A stretch of 64,000 nt of DNA from Magnetococcales bacterium (GTDB lineage: Bacteria; Pseudomonadota; Magnetococcia; Magnetococcales; UBA8363), in NCBI GenBank assembly GCA_002753515.1, contig PEAK01000016.1, positions 1 to 64,000 of the forward strand. Direction: 5' to 3'. The translations under genes and the position numbers were made by a program. Shown here piece after piece: positions 1-9,507 of this stretch. Within the stretch, counting starts at the first letter, position 1; each line of letters begins with the position of its first letter. The notes under the pieces are model-generated. The model did no database searches and had not been told where the DNA came from. It was given only the letters and a program-made list of their open reading frames with translations.

Positions 1-73
1 GTAGTCCGTCAACTGGAAGAGCGTCACAGAAAGCGCCAGATCTCAATTGATTTAGCCTATATTAAACAAAGAG

Positions 74-340
74 TTACACAGGAATCTGCATCTGGTTAAT
101 GAATGTGACAAAGTAGAAGTAACTGATTTGATCGATGCTGCGGACTTTGTCGCAGACCAGATTGGCTGTTTGGGAACTGTTTTCCACGTCAACCAGGAAA
201 CCAACGTATCCGGTTGCTGTTTGCGCCCAGCGTCCACAAATCCGTCTTCCGGATTGCGCAAAGGCTTCGTCAGGCAAGAGCAGTACCAGCGCGGATACAA
301 AGACTCCCCCCTTGACAATATTTCTACATATTTTTTTCAT
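74..340 (-). CDS. small putative exported protein (88 aa), hydrophobic N-terminal signal-like segment
   Basis: MKKICRNIVKGGVFVSALVLLLPDEAFAQ resembles a Sec signal peptide ending AFAQ; the C-terminal end overlaps a copy of a repeat terminus. Confidence 0.5.
   Translation of the reverse strand: MKKICRNIVKGGVFVSALVLLLPDEAFAQSGRRICGRWAQTATGYVGFLVDVENSSQTANLVCDKVRSIDQISYFYFVTFINQMQIPV
102..118. repeat. solo copy of the 40.2-kb element terminus
   Basis: AATGTGACAAAGTAGAA is identical to 40334-40350. Confidence 0.8.
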
Positions 341-588
341 GTTGTTATCCCCAGTTTATAAGTAATTTCTAATAACAGATTTTCAGACCATTTCAATCAT
401 GCAAAGCATCTTACCCGAGTTGCATGGTTTGCCATTTGGTTGTGTTTCCAGGTTCTGTAGCTTCACAAAACGGAATATGCATCATGGGTGGCAAAAATAA
501 AAAAAAAGTTCCCGCCTTCATTTGTATTCCCCGGACTTTTCCAAAAAGGGGCACCGGAAACCTGTCGTTCCAACGTTCCTGATCATTC

Positions 589-687
589 TTATTTTTGATT
601 TCTGCTCAACCCATCCACAAAGGCGCACGCATCCATTGCGGCTTGTTGGATATGGTCGAGGTAGTCAGGAAGTCGACTCTCGTTCAA
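589..687 (-). pseudogene. truncated HepT-like (DUF86/HEPN) toxin remnant
   Basis: TTG start overlaps the stop of the upstream MNT gene; translates as LNESRLPDYLDHIQQAAMDACAFVDGLSRNQK*, typical of a HepT N-terminus, then a stop with no C-terminal RX4-6H region. Confidence 0.55.
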
Positions 688-974
688 AGCGGTTGCGCCT
701 CTGAAAGCACATGGGCGCGAATTTCCGGTGACAAGTCGGCTGGGGTCAACAGATCGATGGGGATACCAAGCAATACTTCCAATTCGACCTGTAAGCCGCC
801 GAGATCAAACAACGTTGTACCCGGAAGCGCATCAACCAGTAAGTCGAGATCGCTATCGTCCCGGTCGGTGCCGTGGAGTACCGAGCCGAAGATGCGCGGA
901 TTCGCCGTGTGAAAGCGGCCAACCGCTTCACGGACGGCACTTCGTTTGAGGTCAAGTGCAAGTGAGGGTCGCAT
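684..974 (-). CDS. MNT-type nucleotidyltransferase (MntA-like antitoxin)
   Basis: IFGSVLHGTDRDDSDLDLLVD matches the GSx(n)SDLDLLV nucleotidyltransferase motif; start chosen at MRPSLALDLKR. Confidence 0.8.
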   Translation of the reverse strand: MRPSLALDLKRSAVREAVGRFHTANPRIFGSVLHGTDRDDSDLDLLVDALPGTTLFDLGGLQVELEVLLGIPIDLLTPADLSPEIRAHVLSEAQPL

Positions 975-1038
975 GGGCTCCTTTCTATCGAAATTCATTG
1001 AAATAATAAGTCATTGAGAATAACCTATCAAGAACTGT

Positions 1039-2859
1039 TCAGGCGGTAACCACCTTGCGGTCGCGTTTGCGTTCGTGTTCTTTCAAATATTTCTTGCGCA
1101 AGCGAATGGTTTTCGGGGTGACTTCCACCAATTCATCGTCGTCGATGAATTCCAGGGCTTGTTCCAATCCCAGGCGGATGGGCGGGGTCAGGACGATGTT
1201 CTCGTCGGAGCCGGCAGCGCGAATATTGGTCAATTGTTTGGCTTTGAGGACGTTGACCACCAGATCATTGTCACGGGAGTGCAAGCCGATGATCATCCCT
1301 TCGTAGACCTCTTCCCCGGGGCCGATCATATGGCGTCCGCGTTCTTGCAGGTTCCACAGGGCATAAGCGACGGACTTGCCCGCCTCCTTGGCAATGAGGA
1401 CGCCGTTTTTGCGTTGACCGATGGTTTTGTGGACCAGCGGGCCATAATGGTCGAACAAATGATGCAAAATACCGGTGCCCGAAGTCATGGTACGAAATTC
1501 GGTCTGAAAGCCGATGAGACCACGGGCGGGGATGATGTAATCCAGGCGCACCCGTCCGCGACCATCGGGTACCATGTCCTGGATCAATCCTTTGCGTTCT
1601 CCCAAGGCTTCCATGATGGCCCCCTGGTGCCGATCTTCCACATCCACCGTCAATTGTTCGTAGGGCTCCCTGGGTTCGCCATCGATGGTGCGAATGATGG
1701 CTTCCGGGCGGGAGACGCCCAGTTCATACCCTTCACGACGCATGTTTTCGATGAGGATGCCCAGATGCAATTCGCCACGTCCCGAAACGCGGAAACGGTC
1801 GGGATTTTCTGTCTCTTCGACCCGGAGGGCGACGTTGTGGACCGCTTCCAGGAACAGGCGTTCGCGCAACTTGCGTGACGTGACATACTTGCCGTCGCGT
1901 CCCGCCAGGGGGGAGTCGTTGACCTGAAAGGTCATGACCACGGTGGGTTCATCGACGGTCAGGGGGGGAAGGGGATCGGGATGCTCGGGATGGCACAGGG
2001 TGTCGGAAATGACCAGGTGGTCGGAGCCGGTGAAGGCGATGATTTGACCGGCGTGGGCTTCCTGGGTTTCCACTTTCTCCAAACCGAGGAAACCGTAAAT
2101 ATGATTGATTTTGGCGCTGCGTTGTTCCCCCTCGGGGGAGATGATGGTGACCTGATTGTTGGTGTTGAGGCGTCCGCGATGCACGCGACCGATGCCGATC
2201 AGACCAACGTAGGGGCTGTAATCCAGCGACGAGACGCGCATTTGGAAGGGACCGTCCAGATTGGTGGGGGGGGGAGGGGTGTAATGGACGATGGCTTCAA
2301 ACAAAGGGGTCATGTCCCCGGAGCGGACGTTTTCATCGCGGGAGGCATAGCCTTCGAGAGCCGAGGTGTAAATCACCGGGAAATCGAGTTGTTCTTCGGT
2401 GGCACCCAGGCGGTCGAACAATTCAAAGGTTTGTTCGTAGACCCAGTGGGGTCGCGCCCCGGGGCGATCCACCTTGTTGATGACGACAATGGGTTTGAAG
2501 CCCATGGCAAAGGCTTTTCGGGTGACGAACCGGGTCTGTGGCATGGGGCCGTCAACGGCATCGACCAGGAGCAATACCGAATCCACCATGGACAGGACCC
2601 GTTCCACTTCACCGCCAAAATCGGCGTGCCCGGGGGTATCGACGATGTTGATGTGATAATTTTGCCAATGAATGGCGGTGTTCTTGGCGAGAATGGTGAT
2701 GCCCCGTTCCCGTTCCAGATCGTTGGAATCCATGATGCGTTCTTTGATTTCACCGCGTGCGTGCAAGGTTCCCGATTGTTGCAGCAACCGATCTACCAGG
2801 GTAGTTTTGCCATGATCGACATGGGCGATGATGGCGATGTTGCGCAATTGTTCAAGCAT
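1039..2859 (-). CDS. typA: translational GTPase TypA/BipA
   Basis: 606 aa; [42 protein letters not shown] and BipA C-terminal features. Confidence 0.97.
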   Translation of the reverse strand: MLEQLRNIAIIAHVDHGKTTLVDRLLQQSGTLHARGEIKERIMDSNDLERERGITILAKNTAIHWQNYHINIVDTPGHADFGGEVERVLSMVDSVLLLVDAVDGPMPQTRFVTRKAFAMGFKPIVVINKVDRPGARPHWVYEQTFELFDRLGATEEQLDFPVIYTSALEGYASRDENVRSGDMTPLFEAIVHYTPPPPTNLDGPFQMRVSSLDYSPYVGLIGIGRVHRGRLNTNNQVTIISPEGEQRSAKINHIYGFLGLEKVETQEAHAGQIIAFTGSDHLVISDTLCHPEHPDPLPPLTVDEPTVVMTFQVNDSPLAGRDGKYVTSRKLRERLFLEAVHNVALRVEETENPDRFRVSGRGELHLGILIENMRREGYELGVSRPEAIIRTIDGEPREPYEQLTVDVEDRHQGAIMEALGERKGLIQDMVPDGRGRVRLDYIIPARGLIGFQTEFRTMTSGTGILHHLFDHYGPLVHKTIGQRKNGVLIAKEAGKSVAYALWNLQERGRHMIGPGEEVYEGMIIGLHSRDNDLVVNVLKAKQLTNIRAAGSDENIVLTPPIRLGLEQALEFIDDDELVEVTPKTIRLRKKYLKEHERKRDRKVVTA

Positions 2860-2965
2860 GGTTTCCTTCCTGGAAATTTTTCATGTGAAGTGTGGTGTCT
2901 TGGGGGGAATGGATCCTAAAACTTCAGGATTGTGATGGGGGGTATCCGCATGTCTTGTTCGGGTG

Positions 2966-3796
2966 TCAGGGGCAATGCTTCTTGCTGTCCTGCCATAAGG
3001 CTTCCAAGGTATCCAGGGGTGTCTCCCCGGGATGGCGACCTTCCCGATGCAGGTGTTCCTCCATATAACGAAAACGGTTTTGAAATTTGCGTGTTGAAGC
3101 GCGCAGTGCGACCTCGGGATTGACTTTGAGATGCCGGGCCAGGTTGACCAGGGTGAAGAGGCAATCGCCGATTTCTTCTTCAATATTGGCTTGATCCTTG
3201 TTCCGTCGCCCCACGTCCAACTCGTCCAATTCTTCGCGCACCTTACCGGCCACGGCATGGATATCACTCCAGTCGAATCCCACCTGTGCCATTTTACGCT
3301 GCACCTTGGCGGCCCAAAGCAAGGCGGGCAGTCGGCTGTGGATGTCATCGAACACCGAAGGGATACCCGATTGATTCCGGGCTGCTTTTTCCTGTTTTTT
3401 GATCTCTTCCCAGCGTCCCGGGACTTCATTGGCATTGGTTATTTTTTCTTCGCCCCCGAAAACGTGGGGGTGGCGACGGATCATTTTTTCGGTGACCGTA
3501 CGGGCGACATCATCCATGTCAAAAAGGTTTTGTTCCTTGGCGATACGGCTGTAGAATACGATATGGAACAGCAAATCCCCCAATTCGTCTTTGAGTTGAT
3601 CCACCTGTTGCGTTTCCACCGCTTCGGCCACTTCGTAGGCTTCTTCGATGGTGTACGGGATCAAGGATTTCCAGGTTTGTTTGCGATCCCAGGGGCAACC
3701 GTTTTCGCTGCGCAGTTGATCCATGATTTGGATGAGCGTTTCCATGGGGGATGGGGCCGTTGGGGAAACGGTGGCGTTGTGCTTGGGCGTGGTCAT
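2966..3796 (-). CDS. mazG: nucleoside triphosphate pyrophosphohydrolase MazG
   Basis: LIQIMDQLRSENGCPWDRKQTWKSLIPYTIEEAYEVAEA plus EEIGDCLFTLVNLARHL; typical MazG size and motifs. Confidence 0.95.
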   Translation of the reverse strand: MTTPKHNATVSPTAPSPMETLIQIMDQLRSENGCPWDRKQTWKSLIPYTIEEAYEVAEAVETQQVDQLKDELGDLLFHIVFYSRIAKEQNLFDMDDVARTVTEKMIRRHPHVFGGEEKITNANEVPGRWEEIKKQEKAARNQSGIPSVFDDIHSRLPALLWAAKVQRKMAQVGFDWSDIHAVAGKVREELDELDVGRRNKDQANIEEEIGDCLFTLVNLARHLKVNPEVALRASTRKFQNRFRYMEEHLHREGRHPGETPLDTLEALWQDSKKHCP

Positions 3797-3918
3797 GGGA
3801 TCGAGATACTTGGATAGGATGCCTTGGCTTTACGAATGGATTGGGGAGTGTGTCACGAAACGGTCTTGGAATAAAGGTATTGAAAGCACCGGAGTGCGCA
3901 TCGGGTGGCGGTGATCTA

Positions 3919-3934
3919 CGGCATGACTATTGCA
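3919..3934 (+). promoter_or_regulatory. candidate sigma-54 promoter upstream of flgF
   Basis: CGGCATGACTATTGCA has GG-N10-GC spacing and resembles TGGCACG-N4-TTGCW, ~75-90 bp upstream of flgF. Confidence 0.5.
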
Positions 3935-4007
3935 TTTTGGGCCTGTGGCATGAGTCTCTCAGAAGGCTCGGCAACCAAACTTCAAGCCTGGTATTAGGAG
4001 AAACCCC

Positions 4008-4820
4008 ATGGATAGTGGCGCTTGGGCCGCAGTCAACGGAGCCCTCAGGACCGAAATGCGCATGGACGTTTTAGCCAACAATTTGGCCAACGTCAATACC
4101 ACGGGTTACAAAGAGAGCGATATTACGTTTGATTCGTATCTGACGCATGCGGGTCCGGAACAGTTTCCCATGCCGCACGACAGTTTTCTGGGATTGAAGG
4201 GACCGGGTGATATACCGTTTCCTTTCAGTTCCCCGGCGACCAACGCCTTGCCGGTGACCTATCCGGCGGCCCCGAGTACGGTCACCAAAAACATCCAGGG
4301 GCCGTTGCAGATGACGGGCAATCCGTTGGATGTTGCAATTGAAGGGGATGGTTTTTTCGTGGTCAACACCCCGCAGGGACGGCGTTACACCCGTGACGGT
4401 TCTTTCAATGTCAATGAGGCCGGCGAATTGGTGACCAAGGCGGGGTTTCAAGTGTTGAGCGATGCCGGGGCCCCCATCATTCCCGGTTCGGATCCCTTGA
4501 ACATTTCCCAGGATGGCACCCTGACCAGTGGCAACAAAAGTGGCAACATGGGTCGCTTGCTGCGTGTGGGATTGCCGGAGCAGGCTTTGAAAAGGGCGGG
4601 GCAAAATGTATTCGAGGCACCGCAAAACCAGGAAATCCCCCTGGTGGATGCCAAAGGGGGCTTTCATCAGGGCTACCTGGAGGGTTCCAATGCCAATGTG
4701 GTCCGTGGCATGACGCAGATGATCGATGCCAACCGCGCTTTTGAAAGCTACATGAAAGCTATCCAGACGTTGGATGGCATGGATGCCCAGGTGACGAACC
4801 AGGTCGGTCGTTTGGGCTGA
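4008..4820 (+). CDS. flgF: flagellar basal-body rod protein FlgF
   Basis: MDVLANNLANVNTTGYKESDITFDSYL; GNPLDVAIEGDGFFVVNTPQGRRYTRDGSF; upstream of flgG. Confidence 0.92.
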   Translation: MDSGAWAAVNGALRTEMRMDVLANNLANVNTTGYKESDITFDSYLTHAGPEQFPMPHDSFLGLKGPGDIPFPFSSPATNALPVTYPAAPSTVTKNIQGPLQMTGNPLDVAIEGDGFFVVNTPQGRRYTRDGSFNVNEAGELVTKAGFQVLSDAGAPIIPGSDPLNISQDGTLTSGNKSGNMGRLLRVGLPEQALKRAGQNVFEAPQNQEIPLVDAKGGFHQGYLEGSNANVVRGMTQMIDANRAFESYMKAIQTLDGMDAQVTNQVGRLG

Positions 4821-4825
4821 TGGTT

Positions 4826-5002
4826 TATACCGCAACCAACACGGGAAACATAGTTTTCCACCGTCATTCCCGTGAAAACGGGAATCCAGAAAGTCAGGGA
4901 ATGGAGGAAGGTTCCCTGGATCCCCGCTGGAGCCTGCCCTCGAATGCTTTAATCGAGGGCGGGGATGACAGAAACTACACATCCCAAGATGGCTGCGGTT
5001 TA
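4826..5002. repeat. MITE-like intergenic repeat, copy 1
   Basis: Imperfect termini TATACCGCAACC...GGCTGCGGTTTA; internal GTCATTCCCGTGAAAACGGGAATCCAGAAAGTCAGGGAA...CTGGATCCCCGC...GCGGGGATGACAGAAACTAC; closely matches 8880-9059. Confidence 0.8.
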
Positions 5003-5030
5003 GTATCAATTCAATCGGGAGTATGAATGA

Positions 5031-5864
5031 ATGATTCGCGCAATGTGGACCGCCGCCACGGGAATGCAGGCGCAGCAGACGGGTATTGACACGATCGCCA
5101 ATAACCTGGCCAACGTCAATACCACCGGCTTCAAGCAATCCCGTACCGATTTCCAGGATTTACTCTATGCCAACCTGCGTCCGGCAGGCAGCGAAACATC
5201 TCAGAGCGGCACCATGGTGCCGGTGGGGATCCAACTGGGTCATGGTGTCAAGGTTGTGGGTGTCAGCAAGGAATTTTCCCAGGGCAGCATGGTGCAAACC
5301 AATGAGGCCCCCAACAACGTGGACATGGCGATCAACGGTCAGGGATTCTTCCAGATTCGTTTGCCCGATGGGCGCATCGCCTATACCCGGGATGGCAGCT
5401 TCAAGACGACTCCGACCTCGGCGGGGGCGACCACGGCCAACATCACCACGGCCGATGGCAATCCGTTGATCGGTGGCGACAGTCTCAGCTATTCCCCCAG
5501 CAAAGGGGAGGAGCGGATTGTGGTGGCCCCCGATGGTGCCATTCAGGTGTTCCTCAACAACACCACCTCCGCTCCCAGGAATGGCGGGCAGATTGAATTG
5601 GCCAATTTCGTCAATCCCGCCGGTTTGACGGCGATCGGTAACAATTTGTTTGTCGAAAGCCCGGCCTCGGGGGCACCGGTGACCTCCAAGCCCAATGAAA
5701 ATGGCATGGGCAGTTTGGTGCAACACCATTTGGAACAGTCCAACGTCAATATGGTGACGGAAATGGTCAACATGATCACGGCACAGCGTGCCTATGAAAT
5801 CGGCACCAAGTCGATTCAGACGGCGGATACGGTGCTCGGTTTGGTGACGCAGCTCAAGAGGTGA
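5031..5864 (+). CDS. flgG: flagellar distal rod protein FlgG
   Basis: MIRAMWTAATGMQAQQTGIDTIANNLANVNTTGFKQSRTDFQDLLY; ends EMVNMITAQRAYEIGTKSIQTADTVLG. Confidence 0.97.
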   Translation: MIRAMWTAATGMQAQQTGIDTIANNLANVNTTGFKQSRTDFQDLLYANLRPAGSETSQSGTMVPVGIQLGHGVKVVGVSKEFSQGSMVQTNEAPNNVDMAINGQGFFQIRLPDGRIAYTRDGSFKTTPTSAGATTANITTADGNPLIGGDSLSYSPSKGEERIVVAPDGAIQVFLNNTTSAPRNGGQIELANFVNPAGLTAIGNNLFVESPASGAPVTSKPNENGMGSLVQHHLEQSNVNMVTEMVNMITAQRAYEIGTKSIQTADTVLGLVTQLKR

Positions 5865-5868
5865 TAGG

Positions 5869-6576
5869 GTGCGCCTGATCTTTACAGGAATTGTGGGATT
5901 TGCGGTGGTGTTGCTGACGTCGGCGGCGTGGTCCCAGGAAATTTCCGCCGAGGCGCTCAACCGCGAGGTCATGGAGCAGATGCGGCACTATCTCGCGGGG
6001 CAGAAATCGGAACTGCGCGTCGAGGGGGCTGGCTACCGTTATCCTTTGATGATTCCTGACGGGACTTGGGAATGTGTGGTGGAAACCGGTTCGTTGACCA
6101 TGAGTCCCGGGCAACACTGGGTGGAAACGGCGTTGTTGATCCATGGCCAGACGGAAAAAAAGGTTCGGGTGCCGGTGACCTTGAAATGGGAGTTGCGTTT
6201 GCCCGTGGCCCGGAAGGCGTTGCAGCGGGGCCAGCGGGTCGGTGCCGATGATTTGGAATGGCAAGTCCTGAACATGGTGCGCAATGTTCCCGATGTGATT
6301 CGCGACGACAAGGAGATTGTCTCGTTGGTGGCCAATCGTCGGGTCAACCCGGGCGAGGCGTTGCAAAGGTCCTGGTTTGAGCGCCCCATGGATGTGGAAC
6401 GGGGGGAACAGGTGCGGGTCCTGGCCGGTGGTTCGGGATTCAGCATCGAAGCCGTGGCGGTGGCCCTGGACCAGGGTCGGGTCGGGGATCTGATCCAGTT
6501 GCGCAATCCCGATACGCAAATCCGCTATGAAGCCCGTATTTCCGCTCCGGGAACGGTCTCCGTCAGTACCAGGTAG
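5869..6576 (+). CDS. flgA: flagellar P-ring assembly chaperone FlgA
   Basis: GTG start; signal-like N-terminus; SAF-like VGADDLEWQVLNMVRNVPDVIRD...RRVNPGEALQRSW; between flgG and flgH. Confidence 0.9.
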   Translation: MRLIFTGIVGFAVVLLTSAAWSQEISAEALNREVMEQMRHYLAGQKSELRVEGAGYRYPLMIPDGTWECVVETGSLTMSPGQHWVETALLIHGQTEKKVRVPVTLKWELRLPVARKALQRGQRVGADDLEWQVLNMVRNVPDVIRDDKEIVSLVANRRVNPGEALQRSWFERPMDVERGEQVRVLAGGSGFSIEAVAVALDQGRVGDLIQLRNPDTQIRYEARISAPGTVSVSTR

Positions 6577-6603
6577 GTGGGCAGCGAGGAAGAAGGATAT
6601 CCT

Positions 6604-7305
6604 ATGAAACAATCCGGCATGGCGATGGGTTTGATGGTGTTGGCGGTGCTACCCTTGAGTGGTTGCGGGATGACCCGGGCTTCGGCCAGGCCGGCGGAGC
6701 CGGTGGCCATCGTCCAGCCCACTCCTCCCGAGACGCTGGCACCCAACAAGGGTTCGATCTGGCAGACTTCCCGCCGCAACTCCCTGTTTGAAGACAACAA
6801 AGCCCGATATGTGGGTGATATCGTCAGGGTTGTCATCTCGGAAAGCGCCTCCTCGACCAGCAAGGCCACTACCGACATCAAAAAGGATCACAACCTTTCC
6901 TTCGGGGTGACCAGTCCGAATCTGGATACTTTACTCAAGGTGGATCCCAACAAGGGGGTATCCCTCAACTCCATTGCCCAGGCGGTGGGCACGGGTGAGA
7001 GCAAAGGGGATGGCAGCAGTGCCCGGGCCACCCAGTTGACGGCGACGATTTCCTGCATGGTGACCGAGGTTTTGGCCAATGGCAACCTGCGCATCGAAGG
7101 GCGTCGCGACATCACCATGGACAATGAGAATCAATTTATCATCATTTCCGGGATTGTGCGCCCCGAGGACATCAGCAGCAACAATTCCATCAGTTCCAAC
7201 ATGATTGCCGATGCCCGCATCGAATACTCCGGCGAAGGGGACATATCCGATGTCCAAAGGCCCAACATGTTTTTCCGTGCCTTGTCCACTCTTAACCTGA
7301 TGTGA
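6604..7305 (+). CDS. flgH: flagellar L-ring lipoprotein FlgH
   Basis: Lipobox LPLSGCG; SIWQTSRRNSLFEDNKARYVGDIVRVVISESASSTSKATT; DVQRPNMFFRALSTLNLM. Confidence 0.94.
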   Translation: MKQSGMAMGLMVLAVLPLSGCGMTRASARPAEPVAIVQPTPPETLAPNKGSIWQTSRRNSLFEDNKARYVGDIVRVVISESASSTSKATTDIKKDHNLSFGVTSPNLDTLLKVDPNKGVSLNSIAQAVGTGESKGDGSSARATQLTATISCMVTEVLANGNLRIEGRRDITMDNENQFIIISGIVRPEDISSNNSISSNMIADARIEYSGEGDISDVQRPNMFFRALSTLNLM

Positions 7306-7310
7306 TCGCT

Positions 7311-8411
7311 ATGAACAAGCACCTTGCAGGGATCGTGATGGGTTTGGCATTGTTGCCCGTGGTAAGTCCGCCGGTGGCCGATGCGGCGCGTCTCAAGGAT
7401 GTGGTGGACATCGAGGGTGTTCGCGACAATCCTTTGACGGGGTTTGGACTGGTGGTGGGTTTGAGCGGTACCGGGGACAGTAGTGCCGTGTTCACCAACA
7501 AATCGTTGCAGGTGATGTTGGAGCGGTTGGGTATTTCCATGCAGGATGCGACGCGCATGGCCAACGTGGCCTCGGTGATGGTGACTTCCAGCATGCCGCC
7601 TTTCGCCCGTCAGGGGACCAAGCTGGATGTGACCCTTTCGTCGGTGGGCGATGCCAAATCGTTGCAGGGGGGCACCTTGATCATGACACCCCTCAAGGGT
7701 GCGGATGGTCGGGTGTATGCGGTGGCGCAGGGGGGGGTGGTCTTGGGGGGATCCTTTGCTGCGGGTGCCAATCAGACGCAGACGAAAAATCACCCGACCG
7801 TGGCGCGCATCGCCGGTGGCGCCATCATTGAACGGGAGATCCCCTTTGCGCTCAACAAGGAGAACACGTTACAACTCTCCTTGCGCAATCCGGATTTCAC
7901 CACGGCCAATCGCGTCGTTTCCGGCATCAACGAATTGCTCGGCAACACCCAGGCCAGCGCTTTGGATTCGGGCACCGTCGTGGTGACGATTCCCCCGGCG
8001 TATCATGGCAAACTGGTTTCGTTGATTTCGCGTATGGAAAACATCCAGGTCGATCCCGATCAACCGGCCAAGGTGGTGGTGAACGAGCGCACCGGGACCA
8101 TTGTCATGGGGGAGAATGTCCGGGTATCGACCGTTGCCCTGGCCCATGGCAATCTGAGCATCAAGGTGAGCGAAAATCCTGCGGTCAGTCAACCGCCAGC
8201 GTTCAGCCAGGGGCAGACCGCAGTGGTGGAAAATACCCAGATTCAACAACAGGAAGGGGATCATCGTGTCATTCAGTTGAACCAGGGGGTATCCCTGGGT
8301 GATCTGGTTCGCAACCTGAATAAGATCGGGGTGACGCCACGGGATTTGATCACCATTCTGCAATCCATCAAAGCGGCGGGTGCCCTGCAAGCCGATTTGG
8401 AGGTATTATGA
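7311..8411 (+). CDS. flgI: flagellar P-ring protein FlgI
   Basis: ARLKDVVDIEGVRDNPLTGFGLVVGLSGTGDSS; conserved FlgI sequence throughout. Confidence 0.96.
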   Translation: MNKHLAGIVMGLALLPVVSPPVADAARLKDVVDIEGVRDNPLTGFGLVVGLSGTGDSSAVFTNKSLQVMLERLGISMQDATRMANVASVMVTSSMPPFARQGTKLDVTLSSVGDAKSLQGGTLIMTPLKGADGRVYAVAQGGVVLGGSFAAGANQTQTKNHPTVARIAGGAIIEREIPFALNKENTLQLSLRNPDFTTANRVVSGINELLGNTQASALDSGTVVVTIPPAYHGKLVSLISRMENIQVDPDQPAKVVVNERTGTIVMGENVRVSTVALAHGNLSIKVSENPAVSQPPAFSQGQTAVVENTQIQQQEGDHRVIQLNQGVSLGDLVRNLNKIGVTPRDLITILQSIKAAGALQADLEVL

Positions 8412-8875
8412 CTTCGCCGGTCGGATTGGATCCGCAAACGCTGCCGCGCACGGGGACGGCCAAGAAAGTCACCTCGCTATCGCCCCGGGATGAGCAACGG
8501 TTGCGTGCCGCCTCTGCCGATTTCGAGGCGTTGTTCATCAAACAAATGCTCTCCTCCATGCGTAAAACCATCCCCAAGGATCCCCAAGGGGAGGGGCTGG
8601 TGCGCGAAAGCCAGGGTGAAAAAATATTTCGTGATATGCTCGACAGCGAGTATGCTACTATGATGAGCCATCGCAAGGGCGGTGGGGGGATGGGATTGGG
8701 TGAAATGATGTTCCAGCAGTTGGTCAAGCGCTACCAATTGCAGGCGGGTCAGGCGAATGAATCGCGACCGACGAAGGTGGCGGAAAATGCGTTGCAAAAA
8801 TTGCAGGTTGAAGGCAATGCCATGCAAGCTGTACAAAGTGGCCCCAAATCTGCAAGTAACTCGGTTGGGAAGTAG
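8408..8875 (+). CDS. flgJ: FlgJ-like rod-binding protein, muramidase domain absent
   Basis: ADFEALFIKQMLSSMRKTIPKDP...FRDMLDSEYATMMSHRKGGGGMGLGEMMFQQL; 155 aa; overlaps end of flgI. Confidence 0.88.
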   Translation: MTSPVGLDPQTLPRTGTAKKVTSLSPRDEQRLRAASADFEALFIKQMLSSMRKTIPKDPQGEGLVRESQGEKIFRDMLDSEYATMMSHRKGGGGMGLGEMMFQQLVKRYQLQAGQANESRPTKVAENALQKLQVEGNAMQAVQSGPKSASNSVGK

Positions 8876-8879
8876 GTGC

Positions 8880-9059
8880 TAAACCGCAACCAACACGGAA
8901 AACGTAGTTTTCCAGTGTCATTCCCGCGGAAGCGGGAATCCAGAAAGTCAGGGAAAGGTGTGTAGGCTCCCCCCCGATTCAGGCATTCGGGGGCAGGCTC
9001 TGGATCCCTGCTTTCGCGGGGATGACAGAAACTACGCATTCTAAGGTAGATGCGCTTTA
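8880..9059. repeat. MITE-like intergenic repeat, copy 2
   Basis: TAAACCGCAACCAACACGGAAAACGTAGTTTTCC...GTCATTCCCGCGGAAGCGGGAATCCAGAAAGTCAGGG...CTGGATCCCTGCTTTCGCGGGGATGACAGAAACTACGCATTC...GCGCTTTA. Confidence 0.8.
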
Positions 9060-9177
9060 AGATTGGGATGCGAACTGGCGAAAAATAGAGTACATGATCG
9101 TGGGTATTGGACGCTGCTTTTCGTTGGTCAGCCAATGCCATCAGGCCACTTGTCAGGTCACGGGATGAGAGATTGCA

Positions 9178-9495
9178 ATGGTCACAAAAATTAAAAGTAC
9201 CGATGTCAGCCGCCTTGGCCGGATCACCGGTCGCAAGGTTTCCGGGACTCAGGGCCGAACCGGCACCATCATTTCGGCGCCACCACCCAAGCGGCGGGAT
9301 GATATCGCCGTTTCCCCCATAGCGCGTGCCATTAATATGGCGGATGAGGTGGCCCATGCCGCTCCCGATATCCGGGCGGCAAGAGTTGCCCCGATTCGGG
9401 AAGCGATTGCCAATGGCGAATACAAAGTGGACAGCGTTTCCGTGGCGGACAAAATTTTGCGTCAGGTGGTCATGGAACGGCGTAAACTGACTTGA
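9178..9495 (+). CDS. flgM: anti-sigma-28 factor FlgM
   Basis: VAPIREAIANGEYKVDSVSVADKILRQVVMERR is a FlgM C-terminal motif; flagellar context. Confidence 0.85.
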   Translation: MVTKIKSTDVSRLGRITGRKVSGTQGRTGTIISAPPPKRRDDIAVSPIARAINMADEVAHAAPDIRAARVAPIREAIANGEYKVDSVSVADKILRQVVMERRKLT

Positions 9496-9507
9496 TGATC
9501 GGATACC

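Noticed and set aside
1981-2919. 312-aa plus-strand ORF opposite typA
   Set aside because: Antisense to typA, no family features
4071-5138. 355-aa antisense ORF across flgF and the repeat element
   Set aside because: Opposite to flgF with no recognisable family; explained by codon bias of the sense strand
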